A stretch of DNA of 10,739 bases. Origin: Flavobacteriaceae bacterium. Lineage in GTDB: Bacteria; Bacteroidota; Bacteroidia; Flavobacteriales; Flavobacteriaceae. The DNA lies in contig JABDMQ010000130.1 of assembly GCA_013001365.1 (NCBI GenBank), forward strand, positions 1-10,739, written 5' to 3'. Position numbers and translations under genes: made by a program. The notes beneath the pieces were generated by a model, which was given only the letters and a program-made list of their open reading frames with translations, was not told the DNA's origin and made no database searches. Of this stretch, positions 1 through 5,750 are shown one piece after another; position 1 is the first letter of the stretch, and every line of letters starts with the position of its first letter.

Positions 1-184
1 CAGAGATAAAGGTCACTCCGGACAAAGAGGCTCCGACCATGCCAAAAGCAACAACGTACCAAGGTGATTGCTTTCCGGCATTGAAAAAAATATCATTACT
101 ATCACTTTTTCCAGTGAAATAGGATATAAGCATTAACACCCCAAAATAAGCGGCAATAATGAGCAATATCTGTATAGCTGTCAT
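1..184 (-). CDS. Sodium:solute symporter, N-terminal part (cut by window edge)
   Basis: The complement of 182-184 is an ATG that opens a frame reaching the left edge, giving 61 residues. Residues 3-24 form a hydrophobic first membrane helix. Next come a short polar loop (SYFTGKSDSNDIFFNAGKQ) and a second hydrophobic stretch beginning PWYVVAFGMVG. This pattern, with a [DN]-F/Y-F-x-A-G-[KR] loop followed by a Gly/Ser-rich second helix (ASLSGVTFIS), is typical of the sodium:solute symporter (SSS) family of inner-membrane Na+-coupled carriers. The substrate cannot be told from this fragment. The gene diverges from recR and probably uses the -7 element at 217-224, which would leave a leader of about 25 bases. 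Family assignment is fairly secure; transported substrate unknown. Confidence 0.85.
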   Translation of the reverse strand, partial: MTAIQILLIIAAYFGVLMLISYFTGKSDSNDIFFNAGKQSPWYVVAFGMVGASLSGVTFIS

Positions 185-216
185 CTAGAATTCTTTGTCG
201 TCCAAAATACAAATTC

Positions 217-224
217 CAAATCTA
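217..224 (-). promoter_or_regulatory. Putative -7 promoter element of the symporter gene
   Basis: Read on the minus strand this is TAGATTTG, a full match to the Bacteroidota -7 consensus TAnnTTTG. It sits 33 bases upstream of the symporter ATG, so transcription would start near 210. I see no good TTG/TTTG -33 box at the expected spacing, so this is a motif match plus sensible placement. Confidence 0.45.
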
Positions 225-251
225 TAAGCGCGAATCTTAAAACTAAAATCG

Positions 252-259
252 TAATTTCG
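252..259 (+). promoter_or_regulatory. Putative -7 promoter element of recR
   Basis: TAATTTCG matches TAnnTTTG at all but one fixed position. It ends only 5 bases before the recR ATG, so a transcript starting the usual few bases downstream would be leaderless or nearly so. It lies back to back with the opposing -7 element at 217-224. No clear -33 box is seen. Confidence 0.4.
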
Positions 260-264
260 CAGCA

Positions 265-882
265 ATGGAATTCTCCTCAAAATTACTGCAAAATGCCGTC
301 AATGAAGTTTCCCAATTGCCAGGGATCGGTAAAAGGACAGCTTTAAGGTTGGTATTGCATCTTTTAAGGCAACCAAAGGAACAAACGTCCCATTTAACGA
401 AAGCCCTGGATGCCCTTAGAGAGGAAATAAATTTTTGCAAAGAGTGCCATAATCTAAGTGATACTAAAATCTGTGAGATTTGTGCCAACCCTCACAGGAA
501 TAGAGAGATAATTTGTGTTGTTGAAGATGTTAGGGATGTTATGGCTATAGAAAGCACAAGTTCATTTCGTGGCCTGTATCATGTTTTAGGTGGCAAGATA
601 TCGCCAATGGACGGTATTGGCCCTAACGATCTGACTATCGACTCCTTGGTTAACAAAGTGAAGGAGGGAAAGATAAAGGAGTTGATTTTTGCGATGAGTT
701 CTACCATGGAAGGCGACACTACAAATTTTTATATCTATAAACAGTTGGACGGTCTTGATGTAACCACTTCTACGATAGCAAGAGGAATATCAGTAGGCGA
801 CGAACTGGAATATGCCGATGAAATAACATTAGGAAGAAGTATCGTAAATAGGATTCCTTTTGAAATATCCCTGAAATCATAA
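265..882 (+). CDS. recR: Recombination mediator protein RecR
   Basis: RecR works in the cytoplasm with RecO (and RecF) to load RecA on gapped single-stranded DNA. The 205-residue product has the normal family length and domain order. A helix-hairpin-helix region (about 1-45) contains LPGIGKRTALRL. A four-cysteine zinc motif follows (C58, C61, C70, C73: CKEC...CEIC). The Toprim domain starts at CVVEDVRD (84-91) and includes the YHVLGGKISPMDGIGP segment (105-120), and GDELEYADEITLGRSI (178-193) lies near the C-terminus. All key motifs are intact. The ATG at 265 gives the expected N-terminus; no Shine-Dalgarno sequence precedes it. The glycosyltransferase start codon follows after 7 bases, so the two are probably co-transcribed. 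Confidence 0.97.
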   Translation: MEFSSKLLQNAVNEVSQLPGIGKRTALRLVLHLLRQPKEQTSHLTKALDALREEINFCKECHNLSDTKICEICANPHRNREIICVVEDVRDVMAIESTSSFRGLYHVLGGKISPMDGIGPNDLTIDSLVNKVKEGKIKELIFAMSSTMEGDTTNFYIYKQLDGLDVTTSTIARGISVGDELEYADEITLGRSIVNRIPFEISLKS

Positions 883-889
883 CTCCTTA

Positions 890-1885
890 TTGAAACTCTC
901 TATAATCATACTTAATTATAATGTTCGGCACTTCCTTGAATTGTGCCTTAAAAGCGTAGAGGCTGCCGTAACGGATATTGAGGCAGAAATCATTGTTGTC
1001 GATAATAATTCTTCCGACGATAGTTGCCAGATGATCAAAAGTCTTTTTCCAGATGTACTTTTGATTGAGAGTAAGGAGAACACTGGATTTTCCAGAGGAA
1101 ACAACATTGGGACATCTCATGCAAAAGGTGAATATATCTGTATCTTGAATCCGGATACGGTAGTTGCCGAGGATACCTTTATTAACTTGTTGCGTATAGC
1201 GGATACTTATGATGAATTAGGTATTATAGGATGCCGATTAATTGATGGAAATGGGAAGTTCTTGCAAGAAAGCAAGCGCAATGTGCCGACACCTAGTATT
1301 TCTTTCAAGAAGATGTTTGGATTCAGTAATTCATATTATGCCAACCATCTACAGGAAGATGAAATAGGTGAGGTATATATCCTTGTCGGCGCCTTCATGT
1401 TATTGAAGAGGTCTATCTATAACGAAACGAGTGGGTTTGATGAAGACTATTTCATGTATGGTGAAGATATTGACCTATCCTATAAGGTTATTAAGAAAGG
1501 ACTGAAAAATCTTTATATAGGTACTGAGACCATTATTCATTTTAAGGGAGAGAGTACACCCAAGGACATTTTCTACAGAAAGAGATTCTACGATGCGATG
1601 AAGATTTTCTATAGGAAACATTTTAAGAAGAATTTCGTTCTGGACCTAATGATCTCAATAGGCACCAAAGCACTACCGCTATTGGAATCGATCAGGACAT
1701 CTTTTAAAGATAAGGGCGCAACAAAAGAGGAAATCATTTTTGACAATAATTTATTGCCTTTCAAGGAAATCATAAAGTCTTTCGAACGTCATGAAGGAAG
1801 CTTTAAGATAAGGCCAAAAAATTCTAACTTTATCATCGGTAGTTCTGGTCCTGGATTTAAGGGTGAAATTAGAGAGCTGTCTTGA
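890..1885 (+). CDS. Glycosyltransferase family 2 protein, TTG start
   Basis: A 331-residue GT-A fold (GT2) enzyme expected to transfer a sugar from a nucleotide-sugar donor, probably in cell-surface polysaccharide or glycolipid synthesis. The N-terminus MKLSIIILNYN is the classic first strand of the family, which fixes the start at the TTG codon at 890; no ATG lies between the recR stop and this point. Visible motifs are VVDNNSSDDS (36-45, nucleotide binding), NTGFSRGNNIG (64-74), LNPDTVV (86-92, DxD-like metal site), VGAFMLLKR (166-174) and FDEDYFMYGEDIDL (183-196). No transmembrane helix is obvious, so it is probably cytoplasmic or membrane-associated. Residues 250-331 form an extra C-terminal region with EEIIFDNN and, near the end, NFIIGSSGPGFKGE; its role is unknown. 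Donor and acceptor cannot be inferred. Confidence 0.9.
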   Translation: MKLSIIILNYNVRHFLELCLKSVEAAVTDIEAEIIVVDNNSSDDSCQMIKSLFPDVLLIESKENTGFSRGNNIGTSHAKGEYICILNPDTVVAEDTFINLLRIADTYDELGIIGCRLIDGNGKFLQESKRNVPTPSISFKKMFGFSNSYYANHLQEDEIGEVYILVGAFMLLKRSIYNETSGFDEDYFMYGEDIDLSYKVIKKGLKNLYIGTETIIHFKGESTPKDIFYRKRFYDAMKIFYRKHFKKNFVLDLMISIGTKALPLLESIRTSFKDKGATKEEIIFDNNLLPFKEIIKSFERHEGSFKIRPKNSNFIIGSSGPGFKGEIRELS

Positions 1886-1926
1886 TTTATATTGAATTAA
1901 ATTCAGTTAAAGTTTAGGTTTTTTAT

Positions 1927-1934
1927 TAATTTTG
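1927..1934 (+). promoter_or_regulatory. Putative -7 promoter element of the E2 gene
   Basis: TAATTTTG is a full match to TAnnTTTG, 37 bases before the E2 ATG in the AT-rich gap after the glycosyltransferase. The predicted leader is about 30 bases. The -33 region has no clear TTG. Confidence 0.5.
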
Positions 1935-1971
1935 CAAAGTCAAATTAAAAAACGAGCATTATTTTATTAAT

Positions 1972-3315
1972 ATGGCAAAGTTTGAACTGAAACTTCCAAA
2001 AATGGGTGAAAGTGTTGCTGAGGCGACCATCACAAGTTGGCTTAAAGATGTTGGTGATACTATTGAACTAGATGAAGCGATTTTGGAGATTGCAACGGAC
2101 AAGGTAGATAGTGAAGTGCCGTCTGAAGTTGATGGCGTATTAGTAGAGAAATTATTCAATGTCGATGATGTAGTTCAAGTTGGCCAAACCATTGCTGTTA
2201 TTGAAACCGAAGGCGACCAATCTGTTACCGAAAGCATACCTCAAGAACAAGATGTGGCAGAAGTAAATGAAGCAACCCCGGAGGTTGTTAGAGTTGCAGA
2301 AACAGTTCAATCAGCAAAAGAATCGGTTATTGAGCCTATAGTTTCCAATGGTAATCGTTTTTATTCACCGTTAGTTAGGAATATTGCCAAACAAGAAGGG
2401 ATAACTCAATCAGAATTAGATGCCTTGTTGGGAACCGGTAAAGAAGGACGGGTTACAAAGAACGATATCCTTGCCTATTTAGGTGATAGAGGTTCCGTTG
2501 ATCAAGAGGTTGCTGAAAAGCCTCAACAGCCAATAGTTGAAGAAGAGAAAATTGTCCAAAATCAAATAATTCAGCCTTCACCAAAAGTACCTGTAATTTC
2601 AAGTGGTGAGGATGAAATCATCGAAATGACCAGAATGGGCAAATTGGTTGCCAAGCATATGGTCGATTCCGTTCAAACATCTGCGCATGTGCAATCATTC
2701 ATTGAAGCAGACGTAACCAAGATCTGGAATTGGAGAAACAAGGTCAAGAATGAATTCGAAAAGAGAGAAGGTGAAAAACTGACTTTCACACCCATATTCA
2801 TGGAAGCGGTTGCCAAGGCACTGCGTGATTTTCCGATGATGAATATATCTGTTGATGGCGATAAAATCATCAAGAAAAAGAACATCAATTTAGGCATGGC
2901 AGCAGCGCTTGCAGATGGTAACCTTATAGTTCCTGTCATCAAGAACGCTGACCAACTAAATTTGGTTGGAATGACCAAACAGGTCAATAACCTGGCCAAT
3001 CGAGCTAGGAACAATCAATTAAAACCTGACGACATACAGGACGGGACCTATACTGTTACGAATGTAGGCACATTCGGTAGCATCATGGGGACTCCAATCA
3101 TTAACCAACCTCAAGTCGGTATTTTGGCATTAGGTGCAATTAGGAAAGTACCTGCCGTAATCGAGACTACCGAGGGCGATTTTATTGGCATAAGATATAA
3201 GATGTTCATGTCACATTCATATGATCATCGAGTGGTCAATGGCGCCTTAGGCGGGCAGTTCGTCAAGCAGGTCAAGGATTATCTTGAAGGCTGGGATAGC
3301 AATCGGGAAATCTAA
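1972..3315 (+). CDS. 2-oxo acid dehydrogenase E2 (lipoamide acyltransferase)
   Basis: Core acyltransferase of a 2-oxo acid dehydrogenase complex: it moves an acyl group from the E1-loaded lipoyl arm to CoA. The 447-residue product has the full E2 layout. One lipoyl domain (1-79) carries the lipoylated lysine K44 in ATDKVDSEVPS. An acidic, Gln/Glu/Val-rich linker follows. The peripheral subunit-binding domain (about 131-170) contains SPLVRNIAKQEGI and GTGKEGRVTKNDIL. A second linker leads to the catalytic domain (about 218-441), with SYDHRVVNGALGG (416-428). The usual HxxxDG motif here reads HRVVNG (H419, N423). The single lipoyl domain fits branched-chain or 2-oxoglutarate types better than multi-lipoyl pyruvate types; I lean to branched-chain. 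No E1 or E3 gene is adjacent. The 3' end overlaps the convergent glutaredoxin-like gene by 4 bases. Confidence 0.94.
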   Translation: MAKFELKLPKMGESVAEATITSWLKDVGDTIELDEAILEIATDKVDSEVPSEVDGVLVEKLFNVDDVVQVGQTIAVIETEGDQSVTESIPQEQDVAEVNEATPEVVRVAETVQSAKESVIEPIVSNGNRFYSPLVRNIAKQEGITQSELDALLGTGKEGRVTKNDILAYLGDRGSVDQEVAEKPQQPIVEEEKIVQNQIIQPSPKVPVISSGEDEIIEMTRMGKLVAKHMVDSVQTSAHVQSFIEADVTKIWNWRNKVKNEFEKREGEKLTFTPIFMEAVAKALRDFPMMNISVDGDKIIKKKNINLGMAAALADGNLIVPVIKNADQLNLVGMTKQVNNLANRARNNQLKPDDIQDGTYTVTNVGTFGSIMGTPIINQPQVGILALGAIRKVPAVIETTEGDFIGIRYKMFMSHSYDHRVVNGALGGQFVKQVKDYLEGWDSNREI

Positions 3316-3947
3316 AAGTGATTTTTCAAGGCCTTTATTAGGTCTGCTTTATTCTTAATTCTCGTATAAAGAGAATCATCGATTTTAAGAATTGGTACAA
3401 TTGCCTTTTGATTCAGGTCGATTTTCTTGAATTCTTTAACAAGCTTAAGAAGGTTCACAGAATCTTTTTCGATACTGATTTCAGAATAATTGATCCGGTT
3501 CCTTTCCAAAAGCTGCTTTGTTTCATCACATAGATTGCAGGCATCTTTGGTGTAAAGTGTAACTTCTTGATCTCTCAAGGCATTATCGAACTTGATCTCG
3601 AAGTTTTCATTGTCTTTTCTCATTGAAAGTTCTTGGGCAATTTCATTGACAACGAATGTGGTGTTATAGTTGCCTTCTTTATCATTAAGCTTGATCATTG
3701 TAATCAACCTTATCTCAGAATTCGCTGGAATGGTTTTAATTACTGGTCTGGAACTACTTCTTCTAAAATCTTGTGTGTCTACCATAAGAAAGACATCGTA
3801 ACTAATAGCATTGGTGTTGACCGCAAACAGCTCATAACGTTTGCCTTTTATTTTTTCCTTCAAGCTTACATAAGGATGCTCGTTTCCTTGAGCAATGGCA
3901 TTTGAGAAAAGAAGTAAGAAGGTTAAAACAGAGAGAAGCGCTTTCAT
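3312..3947 (-). CDS. Exported protein with C-terminal glutaredoxin-like domain
   Basis: A 211-residue protein. Residues 1-19 are a typical signal peptide: Lys near the start, a hydrophobic core, and a predicted cut after NAIA (A19|Q20). There is no lipobox, so the mature protein is likely periplasmic or secreted. Residues about 25-120 are rich in predicted strands (YELFAVNTNAISYDVFLMVD; PANSEIRLITMIKL) and may form a beta-sandwich-like module. Residues about 127-211 look like a thioredoxin-fold/glutaredoxin domain: strand VTLYTK, redox motif C137-N-L-C140 followed by helix DETKQLLERN, strand YSEISI, then VPILKID with the cis-proline P185. A thiol-disulfide role in the envelope is inferred. 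It stands alone on this strand, convergent with E2 and divergent from the exonuclease operon. I do not recognise a named family for the whole protein. Confidence 0.8.
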   Translation of the reverse strand: MKALLSVLTFLLLFSNAIAQGNEHPYVSLKEKIKGKRYELFAVNTNAISYDVFLMVDTQDFRRSSSRPVIKTIPANSEIRLITMIKLNDKEGNYNTTFVVNEIAQELSMRKDNENFEIKFDNALRDQEVTLYTKDACNLCDETKQLLERNRINYSEISIEKDSVNLLKLVKEFKKIDLNQKAIVPILKIDDSLYTRIKNKADLIKALKNHF

Positions 3948-3990
3948 GTAATAATATTGGTTACTAAAAATAAATAAAATTTAATAAAAG

Positions 3991-3998
3991 TATATTTG
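3991..3998 (+). promoter_or_regulatory. Putative -7 promoter element of the exonuclease-cinA operon
   Basis: TATATTTG is a full match to TAnnTTTG in the very AT-rich gap between the divergent genes. It ends 19 bases before the exonuclease ATG, predicting a leader of roughly 12 bases. No -33 TTG is seen at 17-23 bases upstream. It would drive all four genes up to cinA. Confidence 0.5.
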
Positions 3999-4017
3999 CA
4001 TAAACCGTACCAAGGCA

Positions 4018-4791
4018 ATGCAATTAAACCTAAATAAGCCGATTTGTTTTTTCGATCTTGAAACAACAGGCATAAATATTTCCAAGGATCGCGTAGTTGA
4101 AATCTCAATTCTTAAAGTATTTCCTGATGGGAAGGAAGAGTCAAGGACTTGGCTCGTGAATCCTGAGATGAAAATCCCTGTCGAAGTCACTGCCATTCAT
4201 GGAATTTCCGATGCCGATGTAGCCGATAAACCTACTTTCAAAGAGCTTGCAAAGGAAATTTATAATATGATCAAGGACTCTGATCTAGGAGGATTCAATT
4301 CGAATAGATTTGATATTCCACTTCTCGCAGAGGAACTGCTAAGAGCAGAGGTCGATTTCGATATGAAGGGTCGTGTTTCGGTAGATGTGCAGACAATCTA
4401 TCATAAAATGGAACAGCGAACATTGTCTGCCGCTTACAGATTTTATTGCCAAAAGGATCTGGATGGCGCCCATAGTGCAGAAGCAGATACCAATGCAACC
4501 TTCGAAGTGCTCAAGAAACAAATTGAGAAATACGATGTATTGGAAAATGACATGAATTTCTTATCGGAATTCAGTTCACGAAGAAAATTCGCTGATTTTG
4601 CTGGGTTCATAATTTATAACAAACAAAATGAAGAATGTTTCTCTTTCGGGAAGCATAAGAATAAACGAGTTGTTGATGTCCTGGATCAAGAACCAGGGTA
4701 TTTTGGCTGGTTACTTAACGCAGATTTTCCATTATACACGAAGAAAGTCCTTACAGCAATAAAACTTCGCGCATTTAACAATAAACTATAA
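4018..4791 (+). CDS. DEDDh 3'-5' exonuclease with ExoX-like C-terminal domain
   Basis: A 257-residue DnaQ-superfamily exonuclease, predicted to remove nucleotides from DNA (or RNA) 3' ends with two metal ions. The catalytic set is complete: Exo I FFDLETTG (D13, E15), Exo II GGFNSNRFDIPLL (D99), Exo III AHSAEADTNATFEVL (H152, D157). HGISD (61-65) is also typical of the proofreading-type family. After the exonuclease core (about 8-175), residues about 205-250 contain FSFGKHKNKRVVDVL and PGYFGWLLNADFPLYTKK. I read this as the small ExoX-like C-terminal domain found on many Bacteroidota exonucleases. No polymerase subunit is adjacent, so this is a stand-alone repair or degradation enzyme rather than clearly the replicative epsilon subunit. 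First gene of a four-gene operon; the next start is 6 bases after its stop. Confidence 0.9.
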   Translation: MQLNLNKPICFFDLETTGINISKDRVVEISILKVFPDGKEESRTWLVNPEMKIPVEVTAIHGISDADVADKPTFKELAKEIYNMIKDSDLGGFNSNRFDIPLLAEELLRAEVDFDMKGRVSVDVQTIYHKMEQRTLSAAYRFYCQKDLDGAHSAEADTNATFEVLKKQIEKYDVLENDMNFLSEFSSRRKFADFAGFIIYNKQNEECFSFGKHKNKRVVDVLDQEPGYFGWLLNADFPLYTKKVLTAIKLRAFNNKL

Positions 4792-4797
4792 GGACTT

Positions 4798-5409
4798 ATG
4801 AAGATCATTTGCATAGGTCGTAATTACACAAAGCATATTGAAGAGCTTGAAAACGAAAAGCCTACGGACCCTGTTGTTTTCATGAAACCTGATACGGCCA
4901 TATTGTTAAAGAAACAACCGTTTTTCATTCCGGACTTTTCTGGAGATGTTCATCATGAAGTTGAGGTCTTGGTCAAGATCAATAAGGTTGGTAAGTATAT
5001 TGATCGAAAATTTGCTCATAAATACTATGATCAAATAGGTCTCGGGATTGACTTTACGGCAAGAGATATGCAAAGTAAATTAAAGGAGAAAGGACTGCCG
5101 TGGGAAAAGGCCAAGGCCTTTGATGGTTCTGCTGTTGTTGGTAAATGGTTGCCTAAGGAAAAAATCAATGATGTAAATAATATTGAATTCCGCCTACTTA
5201 AAAATGATGAAATCGTTCAGGAGGGAAACACGAGTCATATGCTCTGGAAAATAGATGAGCTCATAGAATATGTGTCGAAATATTTTACTTTAAAGATCGG
5301 AGACATTATATTTACCGGAACTCCTGCGGGAGTTGGCAAGGTAATTGCTAACGATAGGCTAAAAGGCTTTATCGATAACGAAGAGCTATTTTCAATTACT
5401 ATTAAATAA
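4798..5409 (+). CDS. Fumarylacetoacetate hydrolase (FAH) family protein
   Basis: A 203-residue single-domain FAH-family enzyme of the acylpyruvase/oxaloacetate decarboxylase type (the YcgM/FAHD1 size class). Such enzymes cleave or decarboxylate 2,4-dioxo or oxaloacetate-like substrates using a divalent metal. The lid motif IGRNYTKHIEEL (6-17) has the His and Glu (H13, E16) that form the catalytic dyad in FAHD1 relatives. The metal ligands are E54 and E56 in HHEVEVLV and D85 in GIDFTARD. KAFDGSAVVG (106-115) and IFTGTPAGVG (171-180) complete the site. It starts 6 bases after the exonuclease stop, and its stop overlaps the Hpt gene start (TAATG). AAGGA lies just upstream but too close to the ATG for a convincing Shine-Dalgarno. 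The exact substrate cannot be told from sequence. Confidence 0.92.
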   Translation: MKIICIGRNYTKHIEELENEKPTDPVVFMKPDTAILLKKQPFFIPDFSGDVHHEVEVLVKINKVGKYIDRKFAHKYYDQIGLGIDFTARDMQSKLKEKGLPWEKAKAFDGSAVVGKWLPKEKINDVNNIEFRLLKNDEIVQEGNTSHMLWKIDELIEYVSKYFTLKIGDIIFTGTPAGVGKVIANDRLKGFIDNEELFSITIK

Positions 5410-5750
5410 TGGAACAACATTACAAATTGTATCGAGTAAGAGAGTTGGCAGACAATGATGAAGATTTTGTCTTGGCCTTGGCCTCAACTTTCCTGGAAGA
5501 AGTGCCAGCTGATGCAGAATTACTTAAAGAAGCAGTGGCCAATAAAGATTATTTGCAAGCCTATCAATCTGCTCATAAAATGAAACCCACGATCGACCTA
5601 TTTGAACTCGGGGTTCTTGAGGACTTGATCGTCGTACAGGATTGGGGAAAATTCGAGAAACGTGACGAAGACATTTCTGAGAAATTGGAAATCGTTCTTT
5701 CCGCAGTTGAAAATGCTGTACAAGAAATAAAATCTGATTTCGGTCTGTAA
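5409..5750 (+). CDS. Orphan Hpt (histidine phosphotransfer) domain protein
   Basis: A 113-residue all-helical protein made of little more than one Hpt domain. The segment AYQSAHKMKPTIDLFEL (51-67) carries the phosphoacceptor histidine H56 in the characteristic HxxK/HKxK context, preceded by the helix FVLALASTFLEEVPADAELL (20-39). Hpt proteins carry phosphate between hybrid sensor kinases and response regulators, in the cytoplasm. No kinase or receiver gene lies in this window, so its partners are encoded elsewhere. Its start overlaps the FAH stop, and its stop overlaps the cinA start, each by one base (TAATG), which implies translational coupling inside the operon. A non-signalling four-helix protein is the alternative, but the intact His-Lys motif favours phosphotransfer. 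Confidence 0.82.
   Translation: MEQHYKLYRVRELADNDEDFVLALASTFLEEVPADAELLKEAVANKDYLQAYQSAHKMKPTIDLFELGVLEDLIVVQDWGKFEKRDEDISEKLEIVLSAVENAVQEIKSDFGL

Noticed and set aside
1893..1924. Small palindrome TGAATTAAATTCA followed by a T6 run, as a terminator of the recR-glycosyltransferase operon
   Set aside because: The stem is only about 5 A/T-rich pairs and the T run lies 13 bases away, so it would be very weak. It also runs into the putative E2 promoter region.
2673..3014. 113-codon minus-strand open frame inside the E2 catalytic domain
   Set aside because: Antisense to a clearly coding, conserved domain and without family features.
4018..4791. Calling the exonuclease dnaQ, the replicative proofreading subunit
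   Set aside because: The ExoX-like C-terminal domain and the operon context point to a stand-alone exonuclease; sequence alone does not support the epsilon assignment.
4793..4797. AAGGA just before the FAH gene as a Shine-Dalgarno site
   Set aside because: Spacing to the ATG is only about 2 to 4 bases, and no other gene in the window has a Shine-Dalgarno, as expected for Bacteroidota.
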